DNA of 64,000 bases, taken from Roseateles sp. YR242 (GTDB lineage Bacteria > Pseudomonadota > Gammaproteobacteria > Burkholderiales > Burkholderiaceae_C). The notes beneath the pieces were generated by a model. It had not been told where the DNA came from. It saw only the letters and a program-made list of their open reading frames with translations, and searched no databases. The DNA lies in the NCBI RefSeq assembly GCF_900109745.1, contig NZ_FOAV01000005.1, positions 248,001-312,000 of the forward strand. Direction: 5' to 3'. Shown piece after piece: positions 26,955-35,632 of this stretch (position 1 is the first letter of the stretch; every line of letters begins with the position of its first letter). A program made the position numbers and the translations under genes.

Positions 26955-28412
26955 ATGAATCCAAGCAGCCTGATCGCCCCTTCTCATATTCCGTTGCAGC
27001 AATCCGCCGACGACAGCACAGTGACCCTGACCCTTGACCGGGAGGCCCCGGTCGCCGGCAGAGAAGGATGTTTTCGGGGCATCTTCACCGCCCTGGGCCG
27101 GTGTCTGGCTCGCGACTCCGAGAGGGGCGCAGCCCATACGGCGAGGTATCAGCGGGCCGCCAACACGGAGTCCCCACCTACAACAGACAATCCCAATGAA
27201 CCTGTGCAAATGCCGCATCGGCCGCTCACGCTGGAGGAGGGCCGCGCGGCATTCATGGAGCTGCAACCGACCCAGAATCAAATCAGGTGGTTCGATAGTC
27301 TGGTGAGCCCTCCCCCATCAGCAGAGGGGCCCGGTTATAGGAAGAAGTTGCAGACGGACATGGCCCGCCTCATCGGGTTCCTGGAGCAATCAAATCAATT
27401 ACAAGATACTTACATCAATGAACGGATGGAACTGCTGTTGACGCTGCAAACGCTGCAGCAGTTGCGCCCAGTGCAGCAGATGGAACCCTATGAGCGCACG
27501 CTGATCAGCGGAATTCACCAGCTCATCAACAATTCCGAAGAAGCCCGGACCGACTGCATCGGAGGGAACGCTTCCGCGCTGGGGTTCTTTCAATCGGCTA
27601 GCCAGTTCGCGGAACACCTGATGCTTAGCCAACAGTTGTTCAGCGATGAAAACGATGAGTTACGGCAGGAGATTAAGAATTTCACCGCCAGCATGAACTT
27701 GGCTCACCTGGAACCGGGTGATCGCGCAAGAATCGGCAACTTCCTGGCGCGAACGGAAGGCCTGCGCAATCTCGCTGACGTGGAATCCGGGCTGCAGTTC
27801 ATATCTGATTGCCTGCAGCGCAACTTACATATCTTTAATGCCATCACGGCCGCGCGCGTGCGCGAACGGCTTTGCAAACAAGGTGTGCCGCCTGATCAGG
27901 CCAATCAGGTAGCTCCACTACTGAATGCGGCTAACCCCACTTACATCGAGGACATCCTGACCGTCGCGAATCACCTGCTGGAGAAAAAGCCGGTGCCGTT
28001 GGCGGCGCTGGGCGAATCGGGGTTGCACATAGGCGTCTGCCGCCATTCCGTCACCGACTACCTTTGCAGACTGAAGGGCCTCAAAGCCAATATGCCTGGG
28101 GCAATTGCTACTACACCGTTGGTGTTCTGTGATGACAAAAAAGTCTTCCGCGTGCTTGACGAGAATCCCCCACTCCTGGTGGTCGCGCTGACCCCAGTCG
28201 TCTCCCGCCCGCCAACCGGTGCCGAATCAGTGTCGACCATCACAACGTTCGAGGTTCCCCGGGAATTCGATGAGATTCTGCCCGGCGCGATGAGAACGGC
28301 CCAAAAAATCGCCGCCGATCGCCTCCATGCTCGGCGGGCAGCAGAAGCAGAAGCAGAAGCAGAAGCAGAAGCAGGAGCCGGAGCCGGAGCCGAAGCCTTC
28401 GTCGGACAGTGA
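26955..28412 (+). CDS. Protein of unknown family, paralogue A (effector-like)
   Basis: 485 residues, unrecognised; no signal peptide or membrane helix. It shares its whole length with the next gene and more weakly with the gene at 35633-37480. Shared landmarks: EGCFRGIFTALGRCLAR near residue 38-53, the FMELQPTQNQIRWFDSLV segment (near 98), CIGGNASALGF (near 200), IGNFLARTEGLRN with LQFISDCLQRN, then a C-terminal domain ARVRERLCKQGVPP, LHIGVCRHSVTDYLC and NPPLLVVALTPV. The C-terminus ends in an Ala-Glu then Ala-Gly dipeptide run from a short tandem repeat. Base composition is visibly more AT-rich than the flanking core genes, suggesting transfer. The Ser/Thr/Pro-rich N-terminus would suit a type III or other secreted effector, but that is a guess. 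Confidence 0.75.
   Translation: MNPSSLIAPSHIPLQQSADDSTVTLTLDREAPVAGREGCFRGIFTALGRCLARDSERGAAHTARYQRAANTESPPTTDNPNEPVQMPHRPLTLEEGRAAFMELQPTQNQIRWFDSLVSPPPSAEGPGYRKKLQTDMARLIGFLEQSNQLQDTYINERMELLLTLQTLQQLRPVQQMEPYERTLISGIHQLINNSEEARTDCIGGNASALGFFQSASQFAEHLMLSQQLFSDENDELRQEIKNFTASMNLAHLEPGDRARIGNFLARTEGLRNLADVESGLQFISDCLQRNLHIFNAITAARVRERLCKQGVPPDQANQVAPLLNAANPTYIEDILTVANHLLEKKPVPLAALGESGLHIGVCRHSVTDYLCRLKGLKANMPGAIATTPLVFCDDKKVFRVLDENPPLLVVALTPVVSRPPTGAESVSTITTFEVPREFDEILPGAMRTAQKIAADRLHARRAAEAEAEAEAEAGAGAGAEAFVGQ
28346..28397 (+). repeat. GCAGAA-type hexanucleotide tandem repeat
   Basis: About eight to nine units of GCAGAA/GCAGGA/GCCGGA at the 3' end of paralogue A, encoding the (Ala-Glu)n-(Ala-Gly)n tail. 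Whole-codon units, so length changes would not shift frame. Confidence 0.8.
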
Positions 28413-28549
28413 CCGTGGTCACCGGCGGTCAGCCCAGACCTGCGCTGCCATCACCCAGCGCGGGCGAGGCGTCGCGCTCTTTGCGCGAGCCGCCAGTGTG
28501 GCGTGACATTGGTCCCGCCGCGACGAACTCGTCGCCCCGGGGGGCTCAC

Positions 28550-28589
28550 CCAGGACCACTGACATCCGCAGTGCTTCACCTCCTGGAGG
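28550..28589 (+). promoter_or_regulatory. Leader hairpin over the ribosome binding site, copy 2
   Basis: Arms CCAGGA (28550-28555) and TCCTGG (28581-28586) with inner CACTG/CAGTG (28557-28561 and 28569-28573). Compared with copy 1 the G-C pair next to CCAGG is replaced by A-T on both arms, a compensatory change that keeps the stem. GGAGG (28585-28589) overlaps the 3' arm, four bases before the ATG-preceding CTAT context at 28593. Confidence 0.55.
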
Positions 28590-28592
28590 CCT

Positions 28593-30014
28593 ATGAATCC
28601 AAGCACCTTGATCGATCCCTCTCGCACCGCATTGATTTCGATCGTCGACGACGGCATTGTGACCCTGGCGCCCGAGCGGACTGCGGCTCCGGTCGCCGCA
28701 AGCGAGGGATGTCTCCAGGTCTTATGGACCGCCCTGGGGCGTTGCCTGGATCGCCGCCACGGCAGGGCAACGGGCTACACGGCGAGGTACCAGCGGACCG
28801 CCACCACGCCTTCCGGACTCAAGACGAACAGCCCCGCTCAGGCGATGCATATGCCGAAACGGCAGCCCATGCCGGAGGAGGCGCGCAGGGAGTTTCTGGC
28901 GCTGCAACCGAACCGGGCGCAGACTGACACGTTCGATGAACTGCAGGGCTTCCTCCAATCAACAACGGCGCCGAGCCAGCAGCGGAAGTGGAAAGCAGCC
29001 ATCGACCGCCTCAGCCAACTGGTGGATCAATCGCGCGATTTGCAAAGTCAGTGCAACAACGAGCGGGCTCAGTTGCTGACGACGCTGCAGCATGTGGGCG
29101 CTTCTGGGGCCAGTGGGCCCTATGAGCACATTCTGCGCATGACCATCCATCATCTCATTGCGCAGTCCTACAAAGCGCAGTCCGAATTTATCGGCGGCAA
29201 CACCTCCGCATTGGTTTTACTTGAATCTGCTGGCCGTCACGCAGACGACCTGATGCAGAGCCGCGAGTTGTTCAAAGACAAAGGCGATCCGCTATGCGGG
29301 GAAATTATCGACACCATCGCCGGCCTGAACCCGGCAGGCACACAATCAGATGACCTCGCAATCATCGGCTACTTCCTGGCGACCATGGAAGGTCTGCGCG
29401 ATGTTCCTGCGGTCATGGATGCGCTGCAATTCATATCGCGTTGCCTGCAGCGCCGCGACTCTCTCGTTCATGCGACAAATGCCGCACGCGTGCGCGCACG
29501 GCTTTGCAAGCAACACGTGCCACCTGACAAGGCCAGTCAGGTGGCACAGTTGCTCAGAGGGGCAGGGCCGACGGATATCAGCGACATGCTGAAAGTCGCG
29601 AACTACCTACTGGCGCAAAAGCGGTCTTCATTGGAGGCGCTGGAAAAAACGGGTTTGCGAATAGCCGTTTGCCGCCATGACATCACCAACTACGTTTGCG
29701 GACTGAAGGGCGTCATTGCCCCAACATCAAGGGCGGCCCAGGCTGACGCCACCACGTTGTATTGGGATGACAAAAAGGTCTGCACCATGCTTGACCGGAA
29801 TCCCCCGCTCCTGGTGGTCGCCTTGACCCAAGTCGACCCACCCCCACCCGCTGGTGCGGAAGCAGTGCCGGCCTCTACAACATTCGAGGTCCCCCCCGCG
29901 TTCGATGCGGCACTGCTCCGCACGCTGCAAAACCTCAAAAAAGGTCAACGCAGCGCCGATGAGGTCACCGCCTCCGGCCTCAGCGTGGCGGGCGCAATCG
30001 TGACTGAGGAGTGA
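28593..30014 (+). CDS. Protein of unknown family, paralogue B (tandem duplicate)
   Basis: 473 residues. Clearly a duplicate of the preceding gene: same MNPS(S/T)LI start, EGCLQVLWTALGRCLDR (near 38-54), FLALQPNRAQTDTFDEL, FIGGNTSALVLLESA, IGYFLATMEGLRDV then LQFISRCLQRR, and the C-terminal set ARVRARLCKQHVPP, LRIAVCRHDITNYVC, DDKKVCTMLDRNPP, LLVVALTQV. By eye nearly half the residues are identical to paralogue A. It lacks the Ala-Glu tail. About 130 bp upstream of the start is also duplicated, including the leader hairpin. It converges on the response regulator gene with only 12 bp between the stops. Function unknown. Confidence 0.75.
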   Translation: MNPSTLIDPSRTALISIVDDGIVTLAPERTAAPVAASEGCLQVLWTALGRCLDRRHGRATGYTARYQRTATTPSGLKTNSPAQAMHMPKRQPMPEEARREFLALQPNRAQTDTFDELQGFLQSTTAPSQQRKWKAAIDRLSQLVDQSRDLQSQCNNERAQLLTTLQHVGASGASGPYEHILRMTIHHLIAQSYKAQSEFIGGNTSALVLLESAGRHADDLMQSRELFKDKGDPLCGEIIDTIAGLNPAGTQSDDLAIIGYFLATMEGLRDVPAVMDALQFISRCLQRRDSLVHATNAARVRARLCKQHVPPDKASQVAQLLRGAGPTDISDMLKVANYLLAQKRSSLEALEKTGLRIAVCRHDITNYVCGLKGVIAPTSRAAQADATTLYWDDKKVCTMLDRNPPLLVVALTQVDPPPPAGAEAVPASTTFEVPPAFDAALLRTLQNLKKGQRSADEVTASGLSVAGAIVTEE

Positions 30015-30026
30015 ACCTGGTATCGG

Positions 30027-31427
30027 TCAGCGCAGGCCCAGTCGCCCCAGCTTCTTGATCAGCCCCACGCGTGAGATCCCCAGCCGACGCGCAGCCTCCG
30101 ACTGGTTACCCCCGCTGCCCTGCATGGCCTCGGAGATCAGTCGTCGTTCAAGCTCCGCCAAGGCTGCATCCAGCAGCCCGTCCTGCTCGCCGCGTGTCCC
30201 TGGGTGACTGGCTGCAGCCCCACCCAAGACTGCGGGCATCTCTGCACCAGCCGCCAGGGACAAGGCTTCCGCATCGAGTTCATGCTGCCCCGGCAGCAGC
30301 AATGCTGCGGAGGCCTCCACCACGGCCTTCAACTCGCGCACGTTGCCCGGCCAGTCGCAGGCACTCAGCCAGGCCATGGCGCTAGCGGACACCCCCACGC
30401 CCCGCAACTGGGCAAACCGCACGGCGAGCAACGGAACGTCCTGCCGGCGCTCGGCCAGCGCCGGCGTGCGCAGCACCACGCCCTTGAGCCGGTAGTACAG
30501 ATCCTCCCGGAACTCGCCGCTGCGCACCATGGCCTCCAGGTCCCGGTGCGTGGCAGCCACCACACGAACCTCGCTGGTTTTGGTCGCCCTGCCGCCCACC
30601 GGCATGAAGCTGCCCTCCTGAAGAAAGCGCAGCAGCTTGACCTGCATGGGCAGCGGCATCTCGCCCACCTCGTCCAGAAACAGCGTGCCACCGCGCGCCA
30701 CTTCCACCAGGCCCGGCTGGTCCCGATAGGCGCCGGTGAAGCTGCCCTTCACATGGCCGAACAGCTCACTCTCCAGCAGCTCCGCCGACAGTGCGCCGCA
30801 GTGGACCGGCACAAACGGCCCCGCGGCCTGTGGGCCTTGCTCATGCAGCGCTCGCGCCACCAGTTCCTTGCCGGTGCCGGTCGGCCCCAGCACCAGCACG
30901 TTGACGCGCGAGGGCGCCACACGCCGGATCATGGCGCGCAATGACTGCATGGCCGGCGCCTGGCCCAGCAGCCCCATGGACTCCTCGCCCTGCTGCAGCC
31001 GCAGCTGGCTCAGTTCCTGATCGAGCCGATGCTTGCGCAAGGCGCGAGTGACCACAAAGCGCAGCAGGTCCGGGTCGATCGGCTTGGGCAGGAAATCCCA
31101 GGCCCCCAGTTCCGCAGCACGCAGCGCCAGTTCATGTTCAGCATGGCCGGTGAGCACCACCACCGGCACGCCCGCAAAACGCGGAATCAACGCCAGCCCC
31201 TGCTCCGGGTCCATGCTCGGCGGCATGGCCAGATCCAGCAGGACCAGATCGGGACGTGACGCGGCAAAGGCCTCCACGGCCTGTTCAGCGTCGCCGGCCA
31301 CCGTCACCTCCTGGCCCAGGTTGCGCAGGAAGGCGCCGCCCAGCCGCTGAAAGGCAGGCTCGTCATCGACCAGCAGCACACGGCCCGGCGTGACGGCGCT
31401 TGCTGCGGGGCTGTTGGGGGTAGTCAT
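30027..31427 (-). CDS. Sigma-54-dependent response regulator, PrsR-like
   Basis: 466-residue receiver/AAA+/Fis regulator. Receiver: VLLVDDEP, phospho-acceptor Asp65 in [10 protein letters not shown], and Lys in FLPKP. AAA+: Walker A GPTGTGKE (181-188), loop GSFTGA (228-233; Ser in place of the usual Ala, a known tolerated variant) and Walker B FLDEVGE. C-terminal Fis helix-turn-helix [16 protein letters not shown]. The ATG at 31425-31427 overlaps the kinase stop by 4 bp, which decides the start against the longer frame to 31451. It resembles prsR at the left end of the window but belongs to a separate pair. Targets unknown; the adjacent unknown-family genes are candidates by location only. 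Confidence 0.9.
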   Translation of the reverse strand: MTTPNSPAASAVTPGRVLLVDDEPAFQRLGGAFLRNLGQEVTVAGDAEQAVEAFAASRPDLVLLDLAMPPSMDPEQGLALIPRFAGVPVVVLTGHAEHELALRAAELGAWDFLPKPIDPDLLRFVVTRALRKHRLDQELSQLRLQQGEESMGLLGQAPAMQSLRAMIRRVAPSRVNVLVLGPTGTGKELVARALHEQGPQAAGPFVPVHCGALSAELLESELFGHVKGSFTGAYRDQPGLVEVARGGTLFLDEVGEMPLPMQVKLLRFLQEGSFMPVGGRATKTSEVRVVAATHRDLEAMVRSGEFREDLYYRLKGVVLRTPALAERRQDVPLLAVRFAQLRGVGVSASAMAWLSACDWPGNVRELKAVVEASAALLLPGQHELDAEALSLAAGAEMPAVLGGAAASHPGTRGEQDGLLDAALAELERRLISEAMQGSGGNQSEAARRLGISRVGLIKKLGRLGLR

Positions 31428-33235
31428 CGCGGCAACTCCATCGTGAAACAAGTGCGCCAGGGCGGGCGTTCCGTGAGCATGGCCCGGCCCTGGTGGGCCT
31501 GTGCCACCCGCGCCACGATCGCCAGGCCCAGGCCCGTGCCCCCCTGGCTGCGGGACGCAAAGGGTTCGAAGAGACGGGTCCGGAAGTCCTCCGGCACGCC
31601 GGCCCCGTTGTCGCAGACATGCAGCCGAACGGCGCTGTCATCGCTGTCGACATCGATGGTGCAGCCATCCGGCGCCGCACCGCGCGCGTTCTCGATCAGG
31701 TTGACCAGCGCCTGCTCGATGCGGTGGGGATCTACCCGGTCCATCCACAAGCTCTGCGGCCAGGCATCAGACAGTCGGACATCAACCTCGCGCCGCGCAA
31801 TGCCCCGCACCGTGGCGGCGAGATCCACACGCTGCGGCATCAGCTTCCAGGGTTTGGCGTAGTCCAGCAGGTCACTCGCCAGGTGCGCAATGCGCGCCAC
31901 CTGCACGCCGACTTCCTGGCGTGTCTCAGCGGGCGCCATGGCCACCGCCATGCCAATGATGTTGAGGGGGTTGCGGATGTCATGGGCTACCGTGGCCGCC
32001 AGTGCCCCCAGCTCCGCCAGACGCGCCTGGACCTGCCGCTCGCGCTCCCGCGCGGCCACCTGCTCCGCCTGCTCGACGTGCAGCGCGGCATCCGCCAGGA
32101 CAGTGGAAAAGAGTTCAGCCGCATGGCGCTGTCCAGGGGGTGCAGCCTCCCAGCCGGACCAGATGGGCGACCAACCGGCATCCGTGCGGCGCAAGGTGAG
32201 TCGGGGCAGCACAGCGGCGCCAGGCAGGCGAGCGTCAGCACCTTCCGCTGTCTCCACCAGAACCGCCGTTCGCATGCCTGCCCGCTGACTCAACAGTTCC
32301 GTCGCCTTGGCCGACAGCGCCGCGAAGCCATCGCTGTGCTGCAGCGCTTCGCGCCAAGCGGTCAGGTCTTGGGCGCTGACCTCCCCGCCTGGGTAGATCA
32401 GTCGCTGCACAAAACGCCGCACCGGGCCGTTCAGCGCCAGGCAACCAGCGGCCACCGCCAGTCCGCTGAGCCAGCGCGACTCAAAGGGCAGCAGCAAGGG
32501 CATCAACCCGACAACGGCTGCACCGCCGGCCAGCAGCAGCGTCCACACCAGCGCACGGCCCGCCCAGGCATTGGCCACGAACACGCCATAGCGCAGGATG
32601 CCGTAGACCAGCATGAGCGGGTACAGCGGCAGCGCCAGCAGGGGAAATGGGTAGATCGGCCATTGCATCAATGCGATGGCGTAGCCGCCGATGCAGACCA
32701 GCCCCCAGAGGCAGGAGGCCGTCACGGCCGCGATCTGGGCACGAGCGGGTGTCGAACCGTCCGCGCGGGCGCGCAGCAGCGAACGGATGAGCACCGTGAC
32801 GCCAGCCAGGCCCAGCAGTACCCAGGAGATGCTGGTGATGACGGCGGCAGGCTCTGCCAGGGCCAGTCGGCCGATATCAGGATGGTCGGTGAAGCGCGCC
32901 GGCAGCAGGATCTGCGAAGCCAGCGCCGCCACACCGCCCAGCGCGTAGCCCGCCACCACCCAGCGCCTGCCGACCGGCGCGCGGCAGAACACCACGCAGA
33001 AGTGGAAGAACACGGCCGAGGTCAGGGGTGCCGTGGCCAGCAGGTGCAGCGCCAGGGTCTCCACCTCCGGGCCGAACCAGTTGGGCAACTCATTGCCCGC
33101 GATCCACACACCAATCGCCGCCAGAAACGCGGCCAGCAAACGGCCGCCTGCCACCCGGTCCGCCCAGGCCAGCAGCACGCCGGCCAGCAGCAGCGTCTCC
33201 AGCAGCGAAAACCCCATCGCAACACGCAGCAGCAT
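31424..33235 (-). CDS. Sensor histidine kinase with polytopic membrane domain
   Basis: 603 residues. Around eight hydrophobic segments fill residues 5-270 (7TM-type or PrsK-like sensor region), followed by a GAF-like linker (about 290-390), a short coiled coil and the kinase core: H box VAHDIRNPLN with His418, N box QALVNLIENA, CDNGAGVP and GGTGLGLAI. The ATG at 33233-33235 starts the first helix; a frame to 33316 exists but adds a Cys-rich stretch without family character. It overlaps the response regulator by 4 bp and is divergent from the DUF4166 gene, with about 130 bp between starts. Signal unknown. Confidence 0.9.
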   Translation of the reverse strand: MLLRVAMGFSLLETLLLAGVLLAWADRVAGGRLLAAFLAAIGVWIAGNELPNWFGPEVETLALHLLATAPLTSAVFFHFCVVFCRAPVGRRWVVAGYALGGVAALASQILLPARFTDHPDIGRLALAEPAAVITSISWVLLGLAGVTVLIRSLLRARADGSTPARAQIAAVTASCLWGLVCIGGYAIALMQWPIYPFPLLALPLYPLMLVYGILRYGVFVANAWAGRALVWTLLLAGGAAVVGLMPLLLPFESRWLSGLAVAAGCLALNGPVRRFVQRLIYPGGEVSAQDLTAWREALQHSDGFAALSAKATELLSQRAGMRTAVLVETAEGADARLPGAAVLPRLTLRRTDAGWSPIWSGWEAAPPGQRHAAELFSTVLADAALHVEQAEQVAARERERQVQARLAELGALAATVAHDIRNPLNIIGMAVAMAPAETRQEVGVQVARIAHLASDLLDYAKPWKLMPQRVDLAATVRGIARREVDVRLSDAWPQSLWMDRVDPHRIEQALVNLIENARGAAPDGCTIDVDSDDSAVRLHVCDNGAGVPEDFRTRLFEPFASRSQGGTGLGLAIVARVAQAHQGRAMLTERPPWRTCFTMELPR

Positions 33236-33366
33236 GTGTATCCGTCGTTGACAGTTCGGTGGAGCGCAACTGTATACGACGGAGACAACTCGCAGGGCAA
33301 CTTCTTGATAAATCAATCACTTAGCGGCGTTATCAAGCCTGGCCCGCTTCTCGCAATAGAAGGGGC

Positions 33367-34035
33367 ATGAACACCCCCACTGCCCTCGCCGCCCTCACCA
33401 ACAGCCTGCGTCCATGGCGGCGCCCCACCCCGTCCGTGGCCGCGGCGGAACCACCCGCCCTGGATCTGCCCATCCTGATGGGCGCGCACGCCTGGGCCCG
33501 GCTGCCGCCAGCGGTCCGCCGCCGGTTTGGGACCCATGCCGCAGCGGCGCGTTATCGCGGCCACATGGACCTGGACTGCTCCCGTGCGGGCCGCGTGCTG
33601 GCCTGGCTGACCTGGCCCTTGCGCGGCCCGCTGGTTCCGCAGCGTGTGCGCGACCTGCCGGTGGAGGTGGGTGTGGCGCCGGATGGCCATGGCGGGGTGG
33701 CCTGGACACGCTGCATCGGCCGCCACACGGTCAGCTCGGTCAAGCAGGCCCATCCGGTGAACGGTGTGCTGGAGCGCACCACCGGCGGCCTGGCCATGGC
33801 GCTGGATGTATTCGAGGACCAGGGCGCGCTGGTGTTCCAGAGCCGTCACTACCTCTGGTGCGTCGGCCGCTTCCACCTGCGTTTGCCGGACTGGATGAGC
33901 CCAGGGGTGTGCCGTGCGGAACACCGGGACCTGGGTGCCGGCCGCTTCCGCTTCACCTTGACCATGACACACGCCCGCTGGGGCCAGACCTTTCAACAGA
34001 CCGGCGTCTTTGTGGACCCGGCCGAGGAGCAATGA
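33367..34035 (+). CDS. DUF4166 domain protein
   Basis: 222 residues. After a short Ala/Pro-rich lead, the region 35-220 reads as a DUF4166 domain: ILMGAHAWARLPPAVRRRF, YRGHMDLDCSRAGRVLAWLT, then a beta-rich half with TRCIGRHTVSS, LVFQSRHYLWCVGRFHLRLP and RFRFTLTMTHARWGQTFQQTG. Domains of this kind occur fused to or beside NAD-dependent epimerase proteins, and the next gene is such a protein one base pair after this stop. Biochemical function is not known to me. Confidence 0.8.
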   Translation: MNTPTALAALTNSLRPWRRPTPSVAAAEPPALDLPILMGAHAWARLPPAVRRRFGTHAAAARYRGHMDLDCSRAGRVLAWLTWPLRGPLVPQRVRDLPVEVGVAPDGHGGVAWTRCIGRHTVSSVKQAHPVNGVLERTTGGLAMALDVFEDQGALVFQSRHYLWCVGRFHLRLPDWMSPGVCRAEHRDLGAGRFRFTLTMTHARWGQTFQQTGVFVDPAEEQ

Positions 34036-34036
34036 C

Positions 34037-35551
34037 ATGTGGATGATCGATACCGTATTGATCCTTCAGGCGCTGCTGGGCGCTTTCGACAATCTCTGGC
34101 ACCACGAATGGGCCGCCCGCCTTCCCCAGCGCCGCGGCGCGCGGCGGGAGCTGGCCCTGCATGCGGGGCGCGAGGCGTTGTACGGCGCGCTGTTCCTGGG
34201 CCTGGGCTGGTGGGCCTGGCACGGCGCCTGGGCACTGATGGTGGCGGCCGTTCTGGTGGTGGAGATCGTCATCACCCTGAGCGACTTCCTGGAGGAAGAC
34301 CGCACCCGGACCCTGCCGCCTTTCGAGCGCTGGCTGCACACCGTGCTGACGGTGAGTTATGGGTTGTTTGTCGGGTTGATGGGCCCCCAACTGCTGAGCT
34401 GGTGGCAGCAGCCGACCGCGCTGGTGCCGGCAGGCCGGGGCCTGGTCTCCTGGCTGTACACCGCCTTTGCGGTGGGCGTGTGGGCCTGGAGTGTCCGAAA
34501 CGCGCTGGCGGTGCGCCGGCTGAGCCGGGCGGAACCGCCCGTCCCCGTGCCAGTGGCACGCGGAGCCGATGCCGTGCTGGTGACGGGCGCCACGGGATTT
34601 GTGGGCCAGGCGCTGGTGGCTCGGCTGCGAGACGAGGGGCAACGCCTGATTGTGCTGAGCCGGGACGTGAAGCAGGCGCGGCTGCAGTTCGACAGCGGTA
34701 TTGCCGTGGTGGGCTCGCTCGACGAGATTGCGGCGGAGACACGTATCGCAGCCATCGTGCATCTGGCGGGCGCCCGGGTGCTGGGCCGGCCCTGGACCCA
34801 GGCTCGTCGGCGTGTGTTGGTGCACAGCCGTACCGCGCTGATGGAGCAGTTGCGCCAGTTGATGATGCGGCTGGAGCGCAGGCCCTCGGTGCTGGTGGCG
34901 GCTTCCGCGGTGGGCTTCTACGGCCTGCCGGACCCAACGCGCCGCTGCGATGAGGACAGCGCGCCGATGGCCGGCGTGTTCCAGTCCGAACTCTGTGCAG
35001 CGGCGGAGCACGAGGCGATACGGGCCGAGGCACTGGGCGTGCGGGTGGTTCGCATGCGGTTCGGCGTGATCCTCGGCCGCGACGATGGCGCCCTGCCCAT
35101 GCAGGCCCTGGCCGCCCGGCTGGGATTGGGGGCGCGGCTGGGTGATGGGTTGCAACCTCTGCCCTGGATCCACCTGCAGGACGCCGTGGGCATGGTGGTC
35201 TGGGCCCTGCGCCGCGCCGATCTGCGAGGCGCCGTGAATGCCGTTGCCCCGGAACTGCACACACAGGCGGCATTCACACAAGCATTGGCCAGTGCCGTCG
35301 GGCGGCGAGCCTGGATGCGGGTGCCGGCACAGCCGTTGCGCTGGTGCGCAGGGGAGATGTCCACCTTGCTGCTGGATGGGCAGCAGGTGTGGCCGAAGCG
35401 GGCGCTGGCCGGCGGTTTCGTCTATCGATTCGCCACCCTGCCGGCCGCCTTGAGGGATCTGGTGGCGGCATCACGGGCCACAACCATCGCCACAACGCTC
35501 GCCACCACCAGTGTCACCCCAGATGCCACTTCAGGGTCAATCTCGCGCTAA
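34037..35551 (+). CDS. TIGR01777-family epimerase with N-terminal membrane domain
   Basis: 504 residues in two parts. Residues 1-160 contain four hydrophobic helices (VLILQALLGAFDNL; LYGALFLGLGWWAWHGAWAL; LMVAAVLVVEIVITLS; a last one near 140-158). From about 180 an extended SDR/epimerase domain of the TIGR01777 (YfcH/SulA-inhibitor-like) family: VTGATGFVGQALVARL, VHLAGARVLGRPWTQARR, AASAVGFYG, RFGVILGRDDGAL, LPWIHLQDAVGM and GAVNAVAPE. ATG 34037 has GAGGAG eight bases upstream, within the end of the DUF4166 gene. The pair probably acts together at the membrane; substrate unknown. The last 20 residues are Thr/Ala-rich. Confidence 0.88.
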   Translation: MWMIDTVLILQALLGAFDNLWHHEWAARLPQRRGARRELALHAGREALYGALFLGLGWWAWHGAWALMVAAVLVVEIVITLSDFLEEDRTRTLPPFERWLHTVLTVSYGLFVGLMGPQLLSWWQQPTALVPAGRGLVSWLYTAFAVGVWAWSVRNALAVRRLSRAEPPVPVPVARGADAVLVTGATGFVGQALVARLRDEGQRLIVLSRDVKQARLQFDSGIAVVGSLDEIAAETRIAAIVHLAGARVLGRPWTQARRRVLVHSRTALMEQLRQLMMRLERRPSVLVAASAVGFYGLPDPTRRCDEDSAPMAGVFQSELCAAAEHEAIRAEALGVRVVRMRFGVILGRDDGALPMQALAARLGLGARLGDGLQPLPWIHLQDAVGMVVWALRRADLRGAVNAVAPELHTQAAFTQALASAVGRRAWMRVPAQPLRWCAGEMSTLLLDGQQVWPKRALAGGFVYRFATLPAALRDLVAASRATTIATTLATTSVTPDATSGSISR

Positions 35552-35632
35552 GGGAGAACTGCGCCCACCCGGTTTCCTCACCAAGCCCCAACGCGGAAAC
35601 GCACAAATGCACAAATGCACGAGAGATACAGC

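Noticed and set aside
26253-27281. Minus-strand open frame over the small gene at 26441 and the start of paralogue A
   Set aside because: Trp/Arg/Pro-rich and crosses two plus-strand genes that have ribosome binding sites.
33256-33275. LexA-box-like CTGTATACGACG upstream of the second kinase
   Set aside because: Only the left half matches; the right half lacks ACAG at the required spacing.
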